Source: Chrysogorgia sp. JL179-B06
Taxonomy: Eukaryota > Cnidaria > Anthozoa > Scleralcyonacea > Chrysogorgiidae
Direction of reading: 5' to 3'
DNA: 64,000 bases
Assembly (NCBI GenBank): GCA_035772405.1
Contig: JAYKKM010000372.1
Location: 40,001 to 104,000 of the forward strand
Shown: positions 35,942-45,571 of the stretch, in pieces
Numbering within the stretch: position 1 is the stretch's first letter
How the letters are laid out: every line of letters begins with the position of its first letter
Notes under the pieces: generated by a model
The model's database searches: none
Told to the model about the DNA's origin: nothing
The model's input: the letters and a program-made list of their open reading frames with translations, nothing else
Translations under genes and position numbers: made by a program

Positions 35942-36170
35942 TTATACACTATATACGTCTAATAGACGTCTAGTGTATATTAAGGTCTATTGTGTCTATT
36001 TAGACACTTATACATAAACTGTGAGTGTCTATATTGTGTATATTAGCATCTAATTATACACTATATACGTCTAATAGACGTCTAGTGTATATTAAGGTCT
36101 ATTGTGTCTATTTACACACTTATACATAAGTGTCTATTGTGTATATTGTGTATATTAGCGTCTAATTAAA
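35942..36170. repeat. 112-bp tandem duplication of a palindrome-rich unit
   Basis: TTATACACTATATACGTCTA begins copies at 35942 and 36054, and both continue through GACGTCTAGTGTATATTAAG. Each copy contains the palindrome ACGTCTAATAGACGT and the inverted pair TACACTATATA...TAGTGTATA. Confidence 0.85.
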
Positions 36171-36971
36171 GACTGCATACGTGTAGTAGAGGTTTTAGTC
36201 AGTATATTTACGTTACGAAATAGAACGTCCGATGCAAAAATATTTGTATAACGATATGAGTTTTTTAGCAGTGTGCGTTTTTAAAGAACGAGGCAACAAC
36301 ATATATGGTATATGGTTTGACTTATACTTTGTTTAATATATGTTAGACATGCATACATACGAAAGTGAGCAAAGTTTAAAACTGGAACACAAAAGGTAAT
36401 GTTGTTATTGGGATAATTTGAAGATTTACATTAAAGATTTAATTGTTAATTCTTCCTCTAAATTCATTTACATACCAGAAAAGTACATTCCGCTTAAACT
36501 GGGTCATCTTCCTTGTCAGATTGAAATACATGTTTAGTCGATGAAATCCCTGTTCGCACGATTCAGTGTTTGTCGGGTGGTATTTACAATTAGGGTTATC
36601 TGGGGGCATACATGCTTCTTCTGTATGCTTTGAGACATGAAAAATGTCTACTAGGAATTACCAGCTGTTGTTTCGAAAAATAAAGATATGTTCTCTTTTT
36701 TTCTTAAAGCCATTCATAGGAATTTCGTCGTAGCAAATTGTTTTCTTTTGCAGCTGAAATAAATTCAGGTGGGAAGTCAACATCTTTCAACAGTTCGGTC
36801 TTCTCGTGCCGTTGGTGGCTCGCACAAAATTTGGATGGTTTCTGTGATTTACCCCCATTTAGGGGAGAATTTGGGCAGCCACGATAACTTTCAGGCAGAT
36901 CACAACGAAGTTTAACCTTTTCTTTTGGTAGGGTGCATTTTGATGTTTTCAGATATTCATTGCCATCAATG

Positions 36972-37072
36972 GTAATATAAGTAATAGATAAGCACCGAGA
37001 ATGAGGGATTTATGCGGCATATATCTGTATATCGCATAAATCCCGACGTTCGAGGTGTTATCTGACTTATTA
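36972..37072. repeat. Imperfect foldback around GGGATTTATGCG
   Basis: AGATAAGCACCGAGAATGAG then GGATTTATGCG at the left is matched, with several mismatches, by CGCATAAATCCC and CGAGGTGTTATCT at the right. A 13-base loop separates the arms. Confidence 0.6.
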
Positions 37073-37243
37073 TTACATTGAGGAGGTTTCCAACAAAGTT
37101 TTGTCGATTTTGTCCACCTTAGACAAAGATTTTCCTACCTTGCCAGCCTTGTGGTAGTAATTGACTATTACCCAAAGAAACCAGGCATCACAAACTCTTT
37201 CATCATTCAGGTGCCACCCGCCGTCACATGTTCTCGTGAAACT

Positions 37244-37690
37244 TTAGAGTTGGGCTGGTTGGTCGTCATCAATTTTGGCAAAATTTAAGTTATAGAACTT
37301 TGCCCTAGACTGGAATGTTGCTCCAACAACCCAGATGTTGTTTGTAAAGTCATTAAGAAGTTGCTTTTCAAAGACAGTTTTGGAAGTTACTTGGAAATAT
37401 CTAATGTTATCGTTTACTCTGCGAGGTAGCCATGGGTATTCGTTAGACAGTAACTTGGTGAGAAGTCTGCAGTTATCTACCCTTGTTAAGTCGAGTTCCT
37501 TCGAGTTACTATTTGGTTTTGCGGGTTCCGCAAGTACTGTCGCATGGGTCTTGGATGAATCAATTTGAACACCTCTTACATACTCTGCAACAAGTTCCCA
37601 GCGATTGGGAGTGGCTTGTGGAGAGTGTTTTATAGCAAAAATGAATGCGTTTAGGTGGTCGTAGTTTGTAATAAAACTATGTGCAGCCAT
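37244..37690 (-). CDS. Hypothetical protein, 148 codons
   Basis: This open minus-strand frame begins MAAHSFITNYDHLNAFIFAI and has a tryptophan motif (NRWELVAEYVRG) and a basic/aromatic middle (YPWLPRRVNDNIRYF). Length and composition suggest an exon of a real gene. No family is recognised. The neighbourhood at 36480-37240 shows further minus-strand coding-like fragments (for example around 36690-36900) in broken frames. Confidence 0.3.
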   Translation of the reverse strand: MAAHSFITNYDHLNAFIFAIKHSPQATPNRWELVAEYVRGVQIDSSKTHATVLAEPAKPNSNSKELDLTRVDNCRLLTKLLSNEYPWLPRRVNDNIRYFQVTSKTVFEKQLLNDFTNNIWVVGATFQSRAKFYNLNFAKIDDDQPAQL

Positions 37691-38329
37691 GTTTCACTAG
37701 TATGGGAACTGTGGGGTGAGGGCTATGTATATATAGTGCGTAATGTATAGGTGGTGTCAGTTATGGTGTTAATTTCTGCAACATAAAGGACTGCACAGCA
37801 TGGTAGCACGGATGTTAAAAGAAACTCGACAGTACATAAAACACGAAATTGGATTGCGTGCCGGTAAAACCTGAAATAATGGTGCAGTGAAAATAAAGGA
37901 TAATATCAATGGTTTCGTGAATTGGCATGTTGCTATAATCAGCGAAGTAGGACGATTGTCACAGGTGTCATTATGACACAACAGTGAATAAGACTTTATT
38001 CTTTATGACTTTATTTTTACTGGTGCGGATACAGTTACTATCAATTTGTGGGCGTTGTGTAATGACAATAACAGGGGGATTAAGTTATGAAATTGGGCAT
38101 CATTGATTAATTTCTCTCATTCTCTGTGAGTGGTGGTTTATCGTATCGCGATATCGATCGTAGAGTATCTGCAGCACAAATGGATATCCTGAACTTTGAA
38201 AAGGCAACAAGTAGCAGTGTGAAAGACCTCATAAAAGACATGCCAAAGCTATCGATAGCCCTTCTGAATTAATTTTTTCCCGTTGCTTTCTATCTGTGAC
38301 AGCTAATTATTTGTTTGCCCGCCCGAAAT

Positions 38330-39050
38330 GGACGTGGACTACGAGGATATGAAGAAAGTGTCAGAATAAACTGCCCATTTGGAGGAAATATTCAAAGTTC
38401 TGGACAAGGAGCATAGCAGTCACAAAAGCAACGTGTACAGTCTAACTGAGGAAGCTCATGCAGAATTTGTGGCTTTTCATGACGAACTGAATGAGCGGAA
38501 GAGACGGCAACACAGGCGAGATAGGGATAGGAAAAGTGTGCTTTCAAAAGCGAGGTCCTTAGATTAGCTGCAGTTTGCTATGCGCTGCACCATGTAAAGT
38601 CAGGTGAATGCCTGGAATGGTCATTCGTCATTCCACTAGATGTTTTAATTCAGCCGATTTATCTGATGAATTTTTGCATTGGGCAGAAATGCTCGCTTGG
38701 AAAGCCAACCGTAGAGAATGTTGAAGGAGAATGTTGAAGGCAACGGAGGCGTGGGGTGGTTAATATAGAAACGACTTTTGGAACTACCTTCTTCTGTAAC
38801 GGTGACCAAAATATTGCAGAGCCACATACAGAAGCGGGTGGATAAGAAGTATACAAAGGAAGAGGCAGAACAGCTGATGGAAGATGTAGTTAAAGTCGAC
38901 CTAGGTCAAATTGTTTCAGGAGTACATGGTGGGGAAAGTTAAGATAATGAAAAAGTTATTGTTGAAAAGGAAGGTTGAAGAGCTTACAGAGGAGGGTAAA
39001 GAAGTGCTGAAGTGGCGTAAGGTTGACATGGATAAATACTCTTTGTAGTT
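38330..39050 (+). pseudogene. Degraded transposon protein fragment
   Basis: Plus-strand pieces read YSLTEEAHAEFVAFHDELNE with an Arg/Lys-rich segment, then in a shifted frame an LLRLAAVCYALH-like stretch. The order resembles a primase/helicase-associated protein of invertebrate repeats. Stops and frame changes are frequent. It lies just left of the Polinton insertion. Confidence 0.3.
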
Positions 39051-39191
39051 CGTTTATCTGCTAACTATATATTTAATAGATACTATATATATATATACTG
39101 ACAATGAATATATGGCCGATTATAGCTGCATAAATTACGAAGAAACGTTTGGTTGTACTTGTATATAATATTTAGTAGTGTGTTTTTTAAA

Positions 39192-39197
39192 CTTTAT
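39192..39197. other. Target-site duplication, left (CTTTAT)
   Basis: CTTTAT here is repeated exactly at 57479-57484. Six bases is the Polinton/Maverick standard. Confidence 0.95.
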
Positions 39198-39474
39198 AGT
39201 AGTAGGGAAGTGAGAGAGCTGGGACAAGACCAAAAAACTGTCCCAGAACTCTCACCCCTGTCCCAGTAAATCCAAGATGGCGTCTCCCCAAAACAACAAA
39301 CAAAACTATTTTAAGTTTTGTTTCTCGAACACCTCCAAGATGACGTCACCACCACGTGTTCCAAAACAATAAACAAAACTATTTTAAGACACGTGCTCAC
39401 CACGTGTTCCAAAAACCGTTCGCCACGTGTTCCAAAAATGGCGGCTCCAAGTCAAAAGCGGTTTTGTTTTTTAA
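39198..39474. repeat. Polinton left terminal inverted repeat (277 bp)
   Basis: It matches 57155-57478 reversed with no visible substitution up to CCAAAAAT. There the right copy has about 47 extra bases with two more CCAAGATGGCG words. The match then resumes through AAGTCAAAAGCGGTTTTG. The repeat is modular: CACGTGTTCCAAAA occurs three times, AAACAAAACTATTTTAAG twice and CCAAGATGRCG several times. Confidence 0.95.
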
Positions 39475-39491
39475 GAGGAGGTGTGTGTAGA

Positions 39492-39911
39492 TCACTCGTC
39501 TGCGTTCAACCACGACGAGACTATCGACATCACCACATGTGTGTACGTCTCGTCTATCTTAAGACGTCCGTCCACGATAGTTAGTTTTCTGTCTTCGTTG
39601 AACGCACAACCTACGAAGAGTTCGGTGTGGTGTTTCATTTTGTCTTTAAACTCACTCGAGAACTCTTGTGGGAAGTGACTCATAACCATCGAGGCTGATA
39701 GGATCTCAATGAAGTCAAAACTATTTTCGTCTTCTAGTGTTAAGACTCTCTCAATGTGTCTCTTAGCATGAGAGTCATCCACGGCTCGCGAGTCGTTAAG
39801 TGTGTGTTGAGTATCGAAAGTGTCTAGTTTCCCACAGTGACACTCGATGATCCCTCCATACACGAAACTTGCTTCTTCACACGTTGAACATTTACTTCCT
39901 TCCACTCCCAT
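39492..39911 (-). CDS. Polinton hypothetical protein with Cys pairs, outermost left gene
   Basis: This 139-residue protein is encoded between the polymerase gene and the left terminal repeat, read toward the end. The N-terminus MGVEGSK fits an N-myristoylation signal (Gly2, Ser6). C-x2-C and C-x-C pairs (CSTC, CHC) within the first 35 residues could bind zinc. No family is recognised. Upstream, AGATATGTGAAGA replaces the AATAAA box seen at most other genes; the outermost right gene shares a similar GATATRTG word. The start was chosen as the first ATG after the polymerase stop. Confidence 0.6.
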   Translation of the reverse strand: MGVEGSKCSTCEEASFVYGGIIECHCGKLDTFDTQHTLNDSRAVDDSHAKRHIERVLTLEDENSFDFIEILSASMVMSHFPQEFSSEFKDKMKHHTELFVGCAFNEDRKLTIVDGRLKIDETYTHVVMSIVSSWLNADE

Positions 39912-39941
39912 TCTTCACATATCTTTAAGTTATACTCTAAT

Positions 39942-42900
39942 CTACTCCTTCTCGATTCTGAAATGTCCTAGTGCCAACGTGTTAATCCCATCTGGTAAGA
40001 TGTGTCGCTTGTCATCGTCAGCACTTAAGGCTTTCTTGTTCACAGCCTCCGTGTAAATCTCGTGTTTGTGAGATCTGAACACATTCATGGTCTTGTAGAT
40101 AGGTAGTCTACTGAAAAGACACTCTCTGTAGTCGTCAAACACTATGTCTTTGTCAACCACAGCCTTCTTAACTCCCTTACATTTCTTCTGATCACCACGT
40201 AGTGTTAGGAGAGCGTAGAGCTTAGCTCTGAGTCCGACAAACTCCAACACCTGCTCACCATTTTGCTCATCTTTCATCATGCCAATTACTTTCTTGTTCT
40301 TACCTATTGGAATACGACTCGGGTGGTTTCTCGAGTAACCAGACGTGTCGAACTCTCTCTCAACATCGTCAGCGATGTCGTCATAGAAATCCTCAGTGAA
40401 GATCTCGTACATGAGACTGTCCGTGTCTGTGAAAAGTAGAGTAGCTCTATCACCATACTTCGGTTTGATATAGTCATAATGAAACTCATACATGATAGTC
40501 TTACTAATATCTAAGATAGACATCCCGAGATAGACAGGCTTGTCAAATTTCACTTTGGTTCGTCTCATGTGGACGGCGACCAAGTTCTCGTCGAAAATAG
40601 TTCTGTGATGGTAGTTAGGCTTGGCAACTAACTTTCTCATCTTCTCTTCGGTAGTTACTAGCTGAATGTCAACCCTGTTCCTGATGTTTTCCATCGTCTT
40701 ACCGAACACACTGTTGTTCATAAGCTTGAAGAAGTCCTTCTCGAACTCGTTCTTTGCTGTTGTCCTAAGTCGTGTGTTGAGGTCGATATATGGTTTCATC
40801 CACCGACTCTCGAAAAATGTGAACCCACGATGGATTTTCGTGAGCTTCAATCCTAACCTAAGATATAACTCGAGATTTTTCTTGTGGAGCACGTAGTTAG
40901 CTTTGTCATTCAAGTTCGGGATGAGCTTCTCTATCCCGTTAACCATGACTCTCTCCGGTGCTAGTGGATAGTCGTTATGAAGGTCGTGAAGTTCTTCTGG
41001 ATATTCTAGATCCACTTCTAGAACACATGGCGTGTCTCTCCAGTTCGCTAGCTGGTCTTCTGTCATCCACTTAAAACCGTGTGTGGGTAGTGGTTCACAC
41101 ATCGCACCACCATAGAGATTATTTTTGTCTAAGTCTGGTAGAAAGACGCTTGGTTTCGTTGGGTCATATAGTGAGTCACCAGTGCGTTCCACATCTACAT
41201 CACTGTTGACATGATCCATGTGCTTGTTATTCGCGACAGCGTGCCTTTTCGTGATGGTGCTAACCCCACCACGGATCCCGGCTTCTATCATCAAGAGCAT
41301 GTCGATGTCTGTTATTAACTCAAGCTCTTGTCCAGTGAATTTGAGTAGTGCATCCCAAGCTAGTCCAGGTGACGTGAAATAGAACGCTGGGTCGAGATCG
41401 TAGTGTATTTTACACGTCTTTCTGAAATTCTGAAAGACGTCTTCGAGTAACATGACATCTGTCTTAAGGTAGAGGTCGTGATATTCACGCATAGTCTTCA
41501 TATCGAAGTGTTTCCAAACCTCAGTAGCGTGTTGATAGTCTTCTTCAGAGATGTCGGTGTCGTTGAGTTTAGAGTGGAACTTCTCGATAGTTGGTAACCA
41601 TCTCTCGTCGAGAGATGATAACCCGGTCATATGCTCGTAGGGATAGACACCTTTCCGAGAGACTAACTTGAAGTCGTCTTCAAACACTCTTTTGGTTGAG
41701 ACTAGATCGTCACTATCAAGATTTTTGACTAGCTTGTCCAAACTCGATGGCATGAATTTGAAGCTGTCGAGAAATCTGATTTCTCTCTTGATAGGTCTCT
41801 CTTCTCCGTCGTTATCTGTCTCATAGTCCACGATGATGTCCTTACTGAACGAGATATATTTCTCCTCGTTATTTGGAATGCACTTGATGTCACCCTCTGT
41901 GACACTGAGGTTTTTCACGAAGAGATGTGAGTCATAGCCAGACCCGTTATGAAAAATAACTGGGATGAACTTCGGTAACTTATATTTCAAGTTACAACTA
42001 CTATGAGCAGCTCCACGGTATTTGCCTGTGAGATGACAGTGGTCTCTCACTTTTCGATCTGGTTTTCCCTTTTTGGTTTTTTGAGTCCAGTCTTTTTGAC
42101 ATAGCCAACACACCCCACTACCATCATGAACTTTCTTATCGTCCGATCCGTAGACCATCTCTTTCGCCTTTTTGAACTTGTCATAGATGTTTTTGACAGT
42201 TCTTTCTAGCTCTACGACGAACTTCTCGCCGATGTTTTCACCTTCAACCATCTTGGTGTAGAGATAGGGTTCTTCGTAGTGGAGTGAGTCGTCGAAACAC
42301 TTGAGATGGAAGCAGAACCCGGACGGTGTGTGGTGTTGGTATTTGGTCGTCGAGCTACGTGTGTCATCGTTAACACACGTGTCAATAGGTTCTATGGAAC
42401 TCTCGAAGTCTGCGTAGATCGTGAATGGCACGTCTTGTGTCTTATAGATGTTCTCGAACTTTATGAAGCTCCCCTCTTCCGGCATTTCGGTCTTGATGCT
42501 GTCCACGTTGGAGCAACGCTCGACGTGTTTCTCCAGGACTTCCTGTGAGGTGAAGTTGTTCAAACACCTACAGCAAAAGTAGATCTTCCCATTATGTTTA
42601 CTTTTCACGCTGGATAATAACCTACTCATGTTCTTAATCCATGCGTAGTGTGAGTTCACGTTCCCATCTTCACCCTCTTCCGTGATGAGTAGTAAGTTAA
42701 TAGTGTCTTTTGACTCACCTCCGATGAGAAGTGGGTAGACACCAGTTTTCTCTTCGTGTGCAAACACGTTGACGTTGATCTTGTTATTTCTCGTGAACTT
42801 CTTAATGTCTGATAATGGTGTTGGGAATGAGACTCCAGTCCAGTCGAATTTCTCAGACTCGTCTCTCATCATCTTGTTGAGTCGCTCGGGATGGTCCTGT

Positions 42901-43655
42901 TTCAACATTCGAGCAGAGGTTATAGCCCACTTGAAGCATTCGTTGCCGGTCTTGTTTTGAACGTTGACGATAGCTTTCTTATCAGCTAGAACTTTTGGTG
43001 TTGGGATGTAAGATGACGCACTGATCGGCTTGTAGGTGTCGATGTATATGTCTAACTTGACGACGTTCAAAACCCTCCATCCACTACCTTTCTTCAAGTA
43101 GGTCGCTAAGTTCTCGAGAACTTTTCCGACTGACTTGTCATATAGCTCACTCATGTCAGTTCCAGTCAACGTGGTACTCACGAGAGAGCGAAACATCGCT
43201 ACTGCTTCCACTGGTCCGCTGTCAGTCGCTCTAACCATGACGCATTCTAGAGCGAGTTTCGTCTTCAAACCACTCCGCTTCTTCACCTCGTTACGCCAAA
43301 GATCGATCACGAGGTCTTTCGATCTTTCGAGAAAAGTCTTCGGATCTACTTTCTCTCGAGCCTCGATGGTGAAAGTCTCCGAGAACCCTCTTATGAACTT
43401 CTCGGTCTTCTCTACAACGTGATCTTCAGCGTCGTGAAACTCCTCTTCCTCTGACTCTACGAGTAAGGGGCTGACCTTACTCTTGAGAGTTGTGAAAGCA
43501 GTTCTAACTGACTCAGGTGTGTGATCAACAAACCAGTCACTCCACTCACCGAGTTTGGTCTTCAAGTAAGACTTCGGTGGATCGACAGTGGGTTCTGGGG
43601 TTCCAACAACCCAACTCGACCATTCACTAAGTTTTTTCCTGAAGTAGTTCATCAC
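39942..43655 (-). CDS. polB: Protein-primed family-B DNA polymerase (pPolB)
   Basis: This 1237-residue polymerase replicates the element, probably by protein priming. Exonuclease motifs are ADFES (about 415), HNGSGYDSH (569-577) and YLKTD (729-733). Polymerase motifs are A (DLDKNNLYGG, Asp 841), B (KLMNNSVFGKTMEN, about 977) and C (TDTDS, 1076-1080). All active-site acids are present. Extra parts are a C2HC-type finger (about 361-381), an HNH/EndoVII-like Cys/His module (CWLC...DHCHLTGKYRG...HSSCN, 516-554), and, N-terminal to the finger, the conserved ECFKWA...HYAWIKN region (240-340) common to animal Polinton polymerases, which has a possible Cys240/His336 pair. CAATAAAGGTG precedes the ATG. 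Confidence 0.95.
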   Translation of the reverse strand: MMNYFRKKLSEWSSWVVGTPEPTVDPPKSYLKTKLGEWSDWFVDHTPESVRTAFTTLKSKVSPLLVESEEEEFHDAEDHVVEKTEKFIRGFSETFTIEAREKVDPKTFLERSKDLVIDLWRNEVKKRSGLKTKLALECVMVRATDSGPVEAVAMFRSLVSTTLTGTDMSELYDKSVGKVLENLATYLKKGSGWRVLNVVKLDIYIDTYKPISASSYIPTPKVLADKKAIVNVQNKTGNECFKWAITSARMLKQDHPERLNKMMRDESEKFDWTGVSFPTPLSDIKKFTRNNKINVNVFAHEEKTGVYPLLIGGESKDTINLLLITEEGEDGNVNSHYAWIKNMSRLLSSVKSKHNGKIYFCCRCLNNFTSQEVLEKHVERCSNVDSIKTEMPEEGSFIKFENIYKTQDVPFTIYADFESSIEPIDTCVNDDTRSSTTKYQHHTPSGFCFHLKCFDDSLHYEEPYLYTKMVEGENIGEKFVVELERTVKNIYDKFKKAKEMVYGSDDKKVHDGSGVCWLCQKDWTQKTKKGKPDRKVRDHCHLTGKYRGAAHSSCNLKYKLPKFIPVIFHNGSGYDSHLFVKNLSVTEGDIKCIPNNEEKYISFSKDIIVDYETDNDGEERPIKREIRFLDSFKFMPSSLDKLVKNLDSDDLVSTKRVFEDDFKLVSRKGVYPYEHMTGLSSLDERWLPTIEKFHSKLNDTDISEEDYQHATEVWKHFDMKTMREYHDLYLKTDVMLLEDVFQNFRKTCKIHYDLDPAFYFTSPGLAWDALLKFTGQELELITDIDMLLMIEAGIRGGVSTITKRHAVANNKHMDHVNSDVDVERTGDSLYDPTKPSVFLPDLDKNNLYGGAMCEPLPTHGFKWMTEDQLANWRDTPCVLEVDLEYPEELHDLHNDYPLAPERVMVNGIEKLIPNLNDKANYVLHKKNLELYLRLGLKLTKIHRGFTFFESRWMKPYIDLNTRLRTTAKNEFEKDFFKLMNNSVFGKTMENIRNRVDIQLVTTEEKMRKLVAKPNYHHRTIFDENLVAVHMRRTKVKFDKPVYLGMSILDISKTIMYEFHYDYIKPKYGDRATLLFTDTDSLMYEIFTEDFYDDIADDVEREFDTSGYSRNHPSRIPIGKNKKVIGMMKDEQNGEQVLEFVGLRAKLYALLTLRGDQKKCKGVKKAVVDKDIVFDDYRECLFSRLPIYKTMNVFRSHKHEIYTEAVNKKALSADDDKRHILPDGINTLALGHFRIEKE

Positions 43656-43697
43656 CTTTATTGTAGCACTGCTTTAAGACAAGTGGGTGGTTGATTC

Positions 43698-43724
43698 TTT
43701 TGAAAGACGCGGGGTCTTTCAAAA
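43698..43724 (-). terminator. Stem-loop after the NUMOD1-like gene
   Basis: TTTTGAAAGAC and GTCTTTCAAAA form an 11-bp perfect stem with a 5-base loop. It begins 8 bases past the stop at 43732 (minus strand) and lies upstream of the polymerase start. Confidence 0.65.
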
Positions 43725-43731
43725 AGTGACC

Positions 43732-44145
43732 TCACATAGATTTTCGAACCTTATAGACCACCCCATCGAAGACGAGGTCTTTTCCATGTTTGAGACGATA
43801 CGTGATAGAACCAGCGAACATCTTCACGCTGTTTGCCAGTTCGAATATAGACTTATATCTAGTCTCTTCACCAGTGGCTACGTTTGTCTTGATCATGACT
43901 TGGGCTGGTTTCTTACCCTTACAGTGATCATATCTTTTTGGTGACTCCTCTGGTTCCATGTTGAGTTTCTCTCTGATGACGTTTCGAGATGAGTTTGTCG
44001 TTAGCTTTACACCACGTTCCTTCGCGATACGTCTCAAATCTTTCAGCGTGAGGTACTCGCTCTTCTCTTCTTTTGGTTTTGGTTTTCGAACGTACTTCAC
44101 TTTCGGTTTCTGTATCTTGTTCAAAGACCCCTTTGGACGTGTCAT
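43732..44145 (-). CDS. Basic SAP/NUMOD1-like DNA-binding protein
   Basis: The 137-residue protein has a Lys/Pro/Arg-rich start (residues 1-28). A SAP-like helix pair follows (LTLKDLRRIAKERGVKL, about 32-60). The C-terminal module TGEETRYKSIFELANSVKMF then SITYRLKHGK resembles NUMOD1, a helix-turn-helix found beside homing endonucleases. It probably binds DNA, as a nucleoprotein or in partnership with the GIY-YIG nuclease at 52.7 kb; the pairing is speculation. Its ATG overlaps the stop of the small gene upstream (ATGA). ATATAATAAACTC lies 10 bases before the start. Confidence 0.75.
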   Translation of the reverse strand: MTRPKGSLNKIQKPKVKYVRKPKPKEEKSEYLTLKDLRRIAKERGVKLTTNSSRNVIREKLNMEPEESPKRYDHCKGKKPAQVMIKTNVATGEETRYKSIFELANSVKMFAGSITYRLKHGKDLVFDGVVYKVRKSM

Positions 44146-44309
44146 TTCCCGAGTTTATTATATCGTGTGTTTTTAAGATACACGTCTGATGATTCGATCA
44201 TGAGAGACAAAATCTCGGTGAGTCTGTCCATCTCAAGTTCGAAAGCTGTCTTTTCAATAGGGAAGTAGTTGCTTACGAGAGTGCTGAGCAAGTACAGTGC
44301 AACTATCAT
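44142..44309 (-). CDS. Small 55-residue protein overlapping the SAP/NUMOD1 gene
   Basis: A short minus-strand frame opens at ATG 44309 with MIVALYLLSTLVSNYF, a hydrophobic start that could be a signal or membrane segment. It continues with an acidic helical stretch and ends YNKLGK. Its TGA shares ATGA with the next gene, a tight coupling typical of this element. AAGTAAATG precedes it, a weak form of the element's start-site box. The overlap and the fit to the packed layout support a real gene. Confidence 0.5.
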   Translation of the reverse strand: MIVALYLLSTLVSNYFPIEKTAFELEMDRLTEILSLMIESSDVYLKNTRYNKLGK

Positions 44310-44317
44310 TTACTTAT

Positions 44318-44343
44318 ATCTCCAAACATGACTGTTTGGAGAT
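44318..44343 (-). terminator. Stem-loop after the 44352-44843 gene
   Basis: ATCTCCAAACA and TGTTTGGAGAT form an 11-bp perfect stem with a TGAC loop. It begins 8 bases past the stop at 44352 on the minus strand. Confidence 0.7.
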
Positions 44344-44351
44344 CATCTAAC

Positions 44352-44843
44352 TTAGAAGACCACACGCTTCCTTTTCACTTTCTCAACTTTCTTCTCATCT
44401 TTCACTACCATCTCGTGAAGATACAACTGGAGATGAGCTATCCCATCTTTCAAAAACACACTGCTAATGTCGACAGCAGCGTTCACGGTGAACTTCTCCA
44501 TCTTGACCAGCTCGTTAAAACTAATCTCCTTGTCAGCCTCAGTGTAAGCACTGAACAAGTTTGGGTCACACTTAACGTAGACCTTGTCGTTGTAGAGACT
44601 ACTTTTGATCTCTGTGATGGTTTTGTCGTCGAGACCTTTTAGAATCTCGTTACCAACACCTTCCAAGTTCGCCAGCTGGTCTTCGTTAAGACACAAGGCA
44701 GCCGTGAACTTCTCACCATCGAACTTGCTCTTCTGAACTCCGAAGGTGAACACATCCTTGAAGAGGACTGGTGACATCTCGATAGCTACTGTAGAGCTCT
44801 TGTACTTCTTATTCTCAACACGTTTCCCAAAACTAATACTCAT
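44352..44843 (-). CDS. Polinton protein, possible ssDNA-binding
   Basis: A 163-residue protein with alternating beta-type segments (FTFGVQKSKFDGEKFTAALC), a helical middle, and a basic tail KKVEKVKRKRVVF that could be a nuclear-localisation or DNA-binding signal. Its place in the replication block next to polB, and the pattern of a compact beta-rich core with a charged tail, suggest a single-stranded-DNA-binding role. This is an inference without motif proof. TTAATAAAGG lies directly before the ATG. Confidence 0.6.
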   Translation of the reverse strand: MSISFGKRVENKKYKSSTVAIEMSPVLFKDVFTFGVQKSKFDGEKFTAALCLNEDQLANLEGVGNEILKGLDDKTITEIKSSLYNDKVYVKCDPNLFSAYTEADKEISFNELVKMEKFTVNAAVDISSVFLKDGIAHLQLYLHEMVVKDEKKVEKVKRKRVVF

Positions 44844-44874
44844 CCTTTATTAACCTGCCTCTACTCTTAAAAGT

Positions 44875-45309
44875 CTAGCGACGACCTCTCGATTTAAACA
44901 CGACGTAGTTATATGCCTTGTAACCAACCCACCCGATGCCAGCGAACATCACCCCCTCAGTTATCGACAGATAGTCACGCATCTCTGGTGACGGCGTGTA
45001 GTAGTCTCTCAGCTCTGGTCTCTTCGCGTGTGTCTCGCGAAGTGTTGCGTTGAGTTCGTCGAGAGCTGCGTTAGTATCATTGATGTTGTGATTAGCGTCC
45101 GACAAGGCGAGTCGAAGTCTCGCTAGTTTGTCGCGGTGTTCGACCTCTTTTTCGTTCCACAACTCTCTATCTCGCGCGAGTTTTTCTGAGGCGAGGTTGT
45201 GACGCTTCATCTCGTCACCGTATTTGTTCCCGTCAAGACTCTTGAACAGAAACCCAGCGCCAGCGAATGCAAGTGCATTAAATAGACCACCCGTTATCAT
45301 AGCAGTCAT
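44875..45309 (-). CDS. Membrane protein with coiled coil
   Basis: The start is set at MTAMITGGLFNALAFAGAGF (45309), because CCAATAAAAGAG sits before it. The longer open frame to 45417 runs under the divergent gene. There is an N-terminal hydrophobic segment (residues 4-20), a long charged coiled coil (about 28-100), and a second hydrophobic segment near the C-terminus (EGVMFAGIGWVGYKAYNYVV). The end is basic. The two membrane-prone ends joined by a coiled coil would suit an internal-membrane or vertex protein. Unrecognised family. Confidence 0.65.
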   Translation of the reverse strand: MTAMITGGLFNALAFAGAGFLFKSLDGNKYGDEMKRHNLASEKLARDRELWNEKEVEHRDKLARLRLALSDANHNINDTNAALDELNATLRETHAKRPELRDYYTPSPEMRDYLSITEGVMFAGIGWVGYKAYNYVVFKSRGRR

Positions 45310-45356
45310 CTCTCTTTTATTGGTCTTATAGCAACTCGTTCTCGCTACACTAATAA

Positions 45357-45569
45357 ATGAACGACAACAATCCGATAACTGAGTCTGAGTTCGAGAGTGA
45401 GAGTGAAGAGGAGACACTTACCAGATGTGAGGTGAAGGAGATGATCGACAAGCGTGTGGTGGGAGGATTTTTGGGTGGTGCAGTCATGTTCGGTGGTTGT
45501 TTTCTCATCTGGTGTGGTCACGGTCTAAACACAATCGGAGCGAAGTTGATATTTGGCGAGCCACAATAA
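45357..45569 (+). CDS. Small single-span membrane protein
   Basis: A 70-residue protein. The first 28 residues are acidic (Glu/Ser-rich), followed by KEMIDKRVV and a glycine-rich hydrophobic span (GGFLGGAVMFGGCFLIW). AATAAATG forms its start. It is transcribed away from the gene at 44875-45309 from a 47-bp intergenic region. Its stop TAA lies inside the AATAAA box of the next gene. Function unknown. Confidence 0.65.
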   Translation: MNDNNPITESEFESESEEETLTRCEVKEMIDKRVVGGFLGGAVMFGGCFLIWCGHGLNTIGAKLIFGEPQ

Positions 45570-45571
45570 AC

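Noticed and set aside
40304..43422. Frames opposite to or inside the polymerase gene
   Set aside because: Shadows of the long polymerase frame, with no start-site box or family signature.
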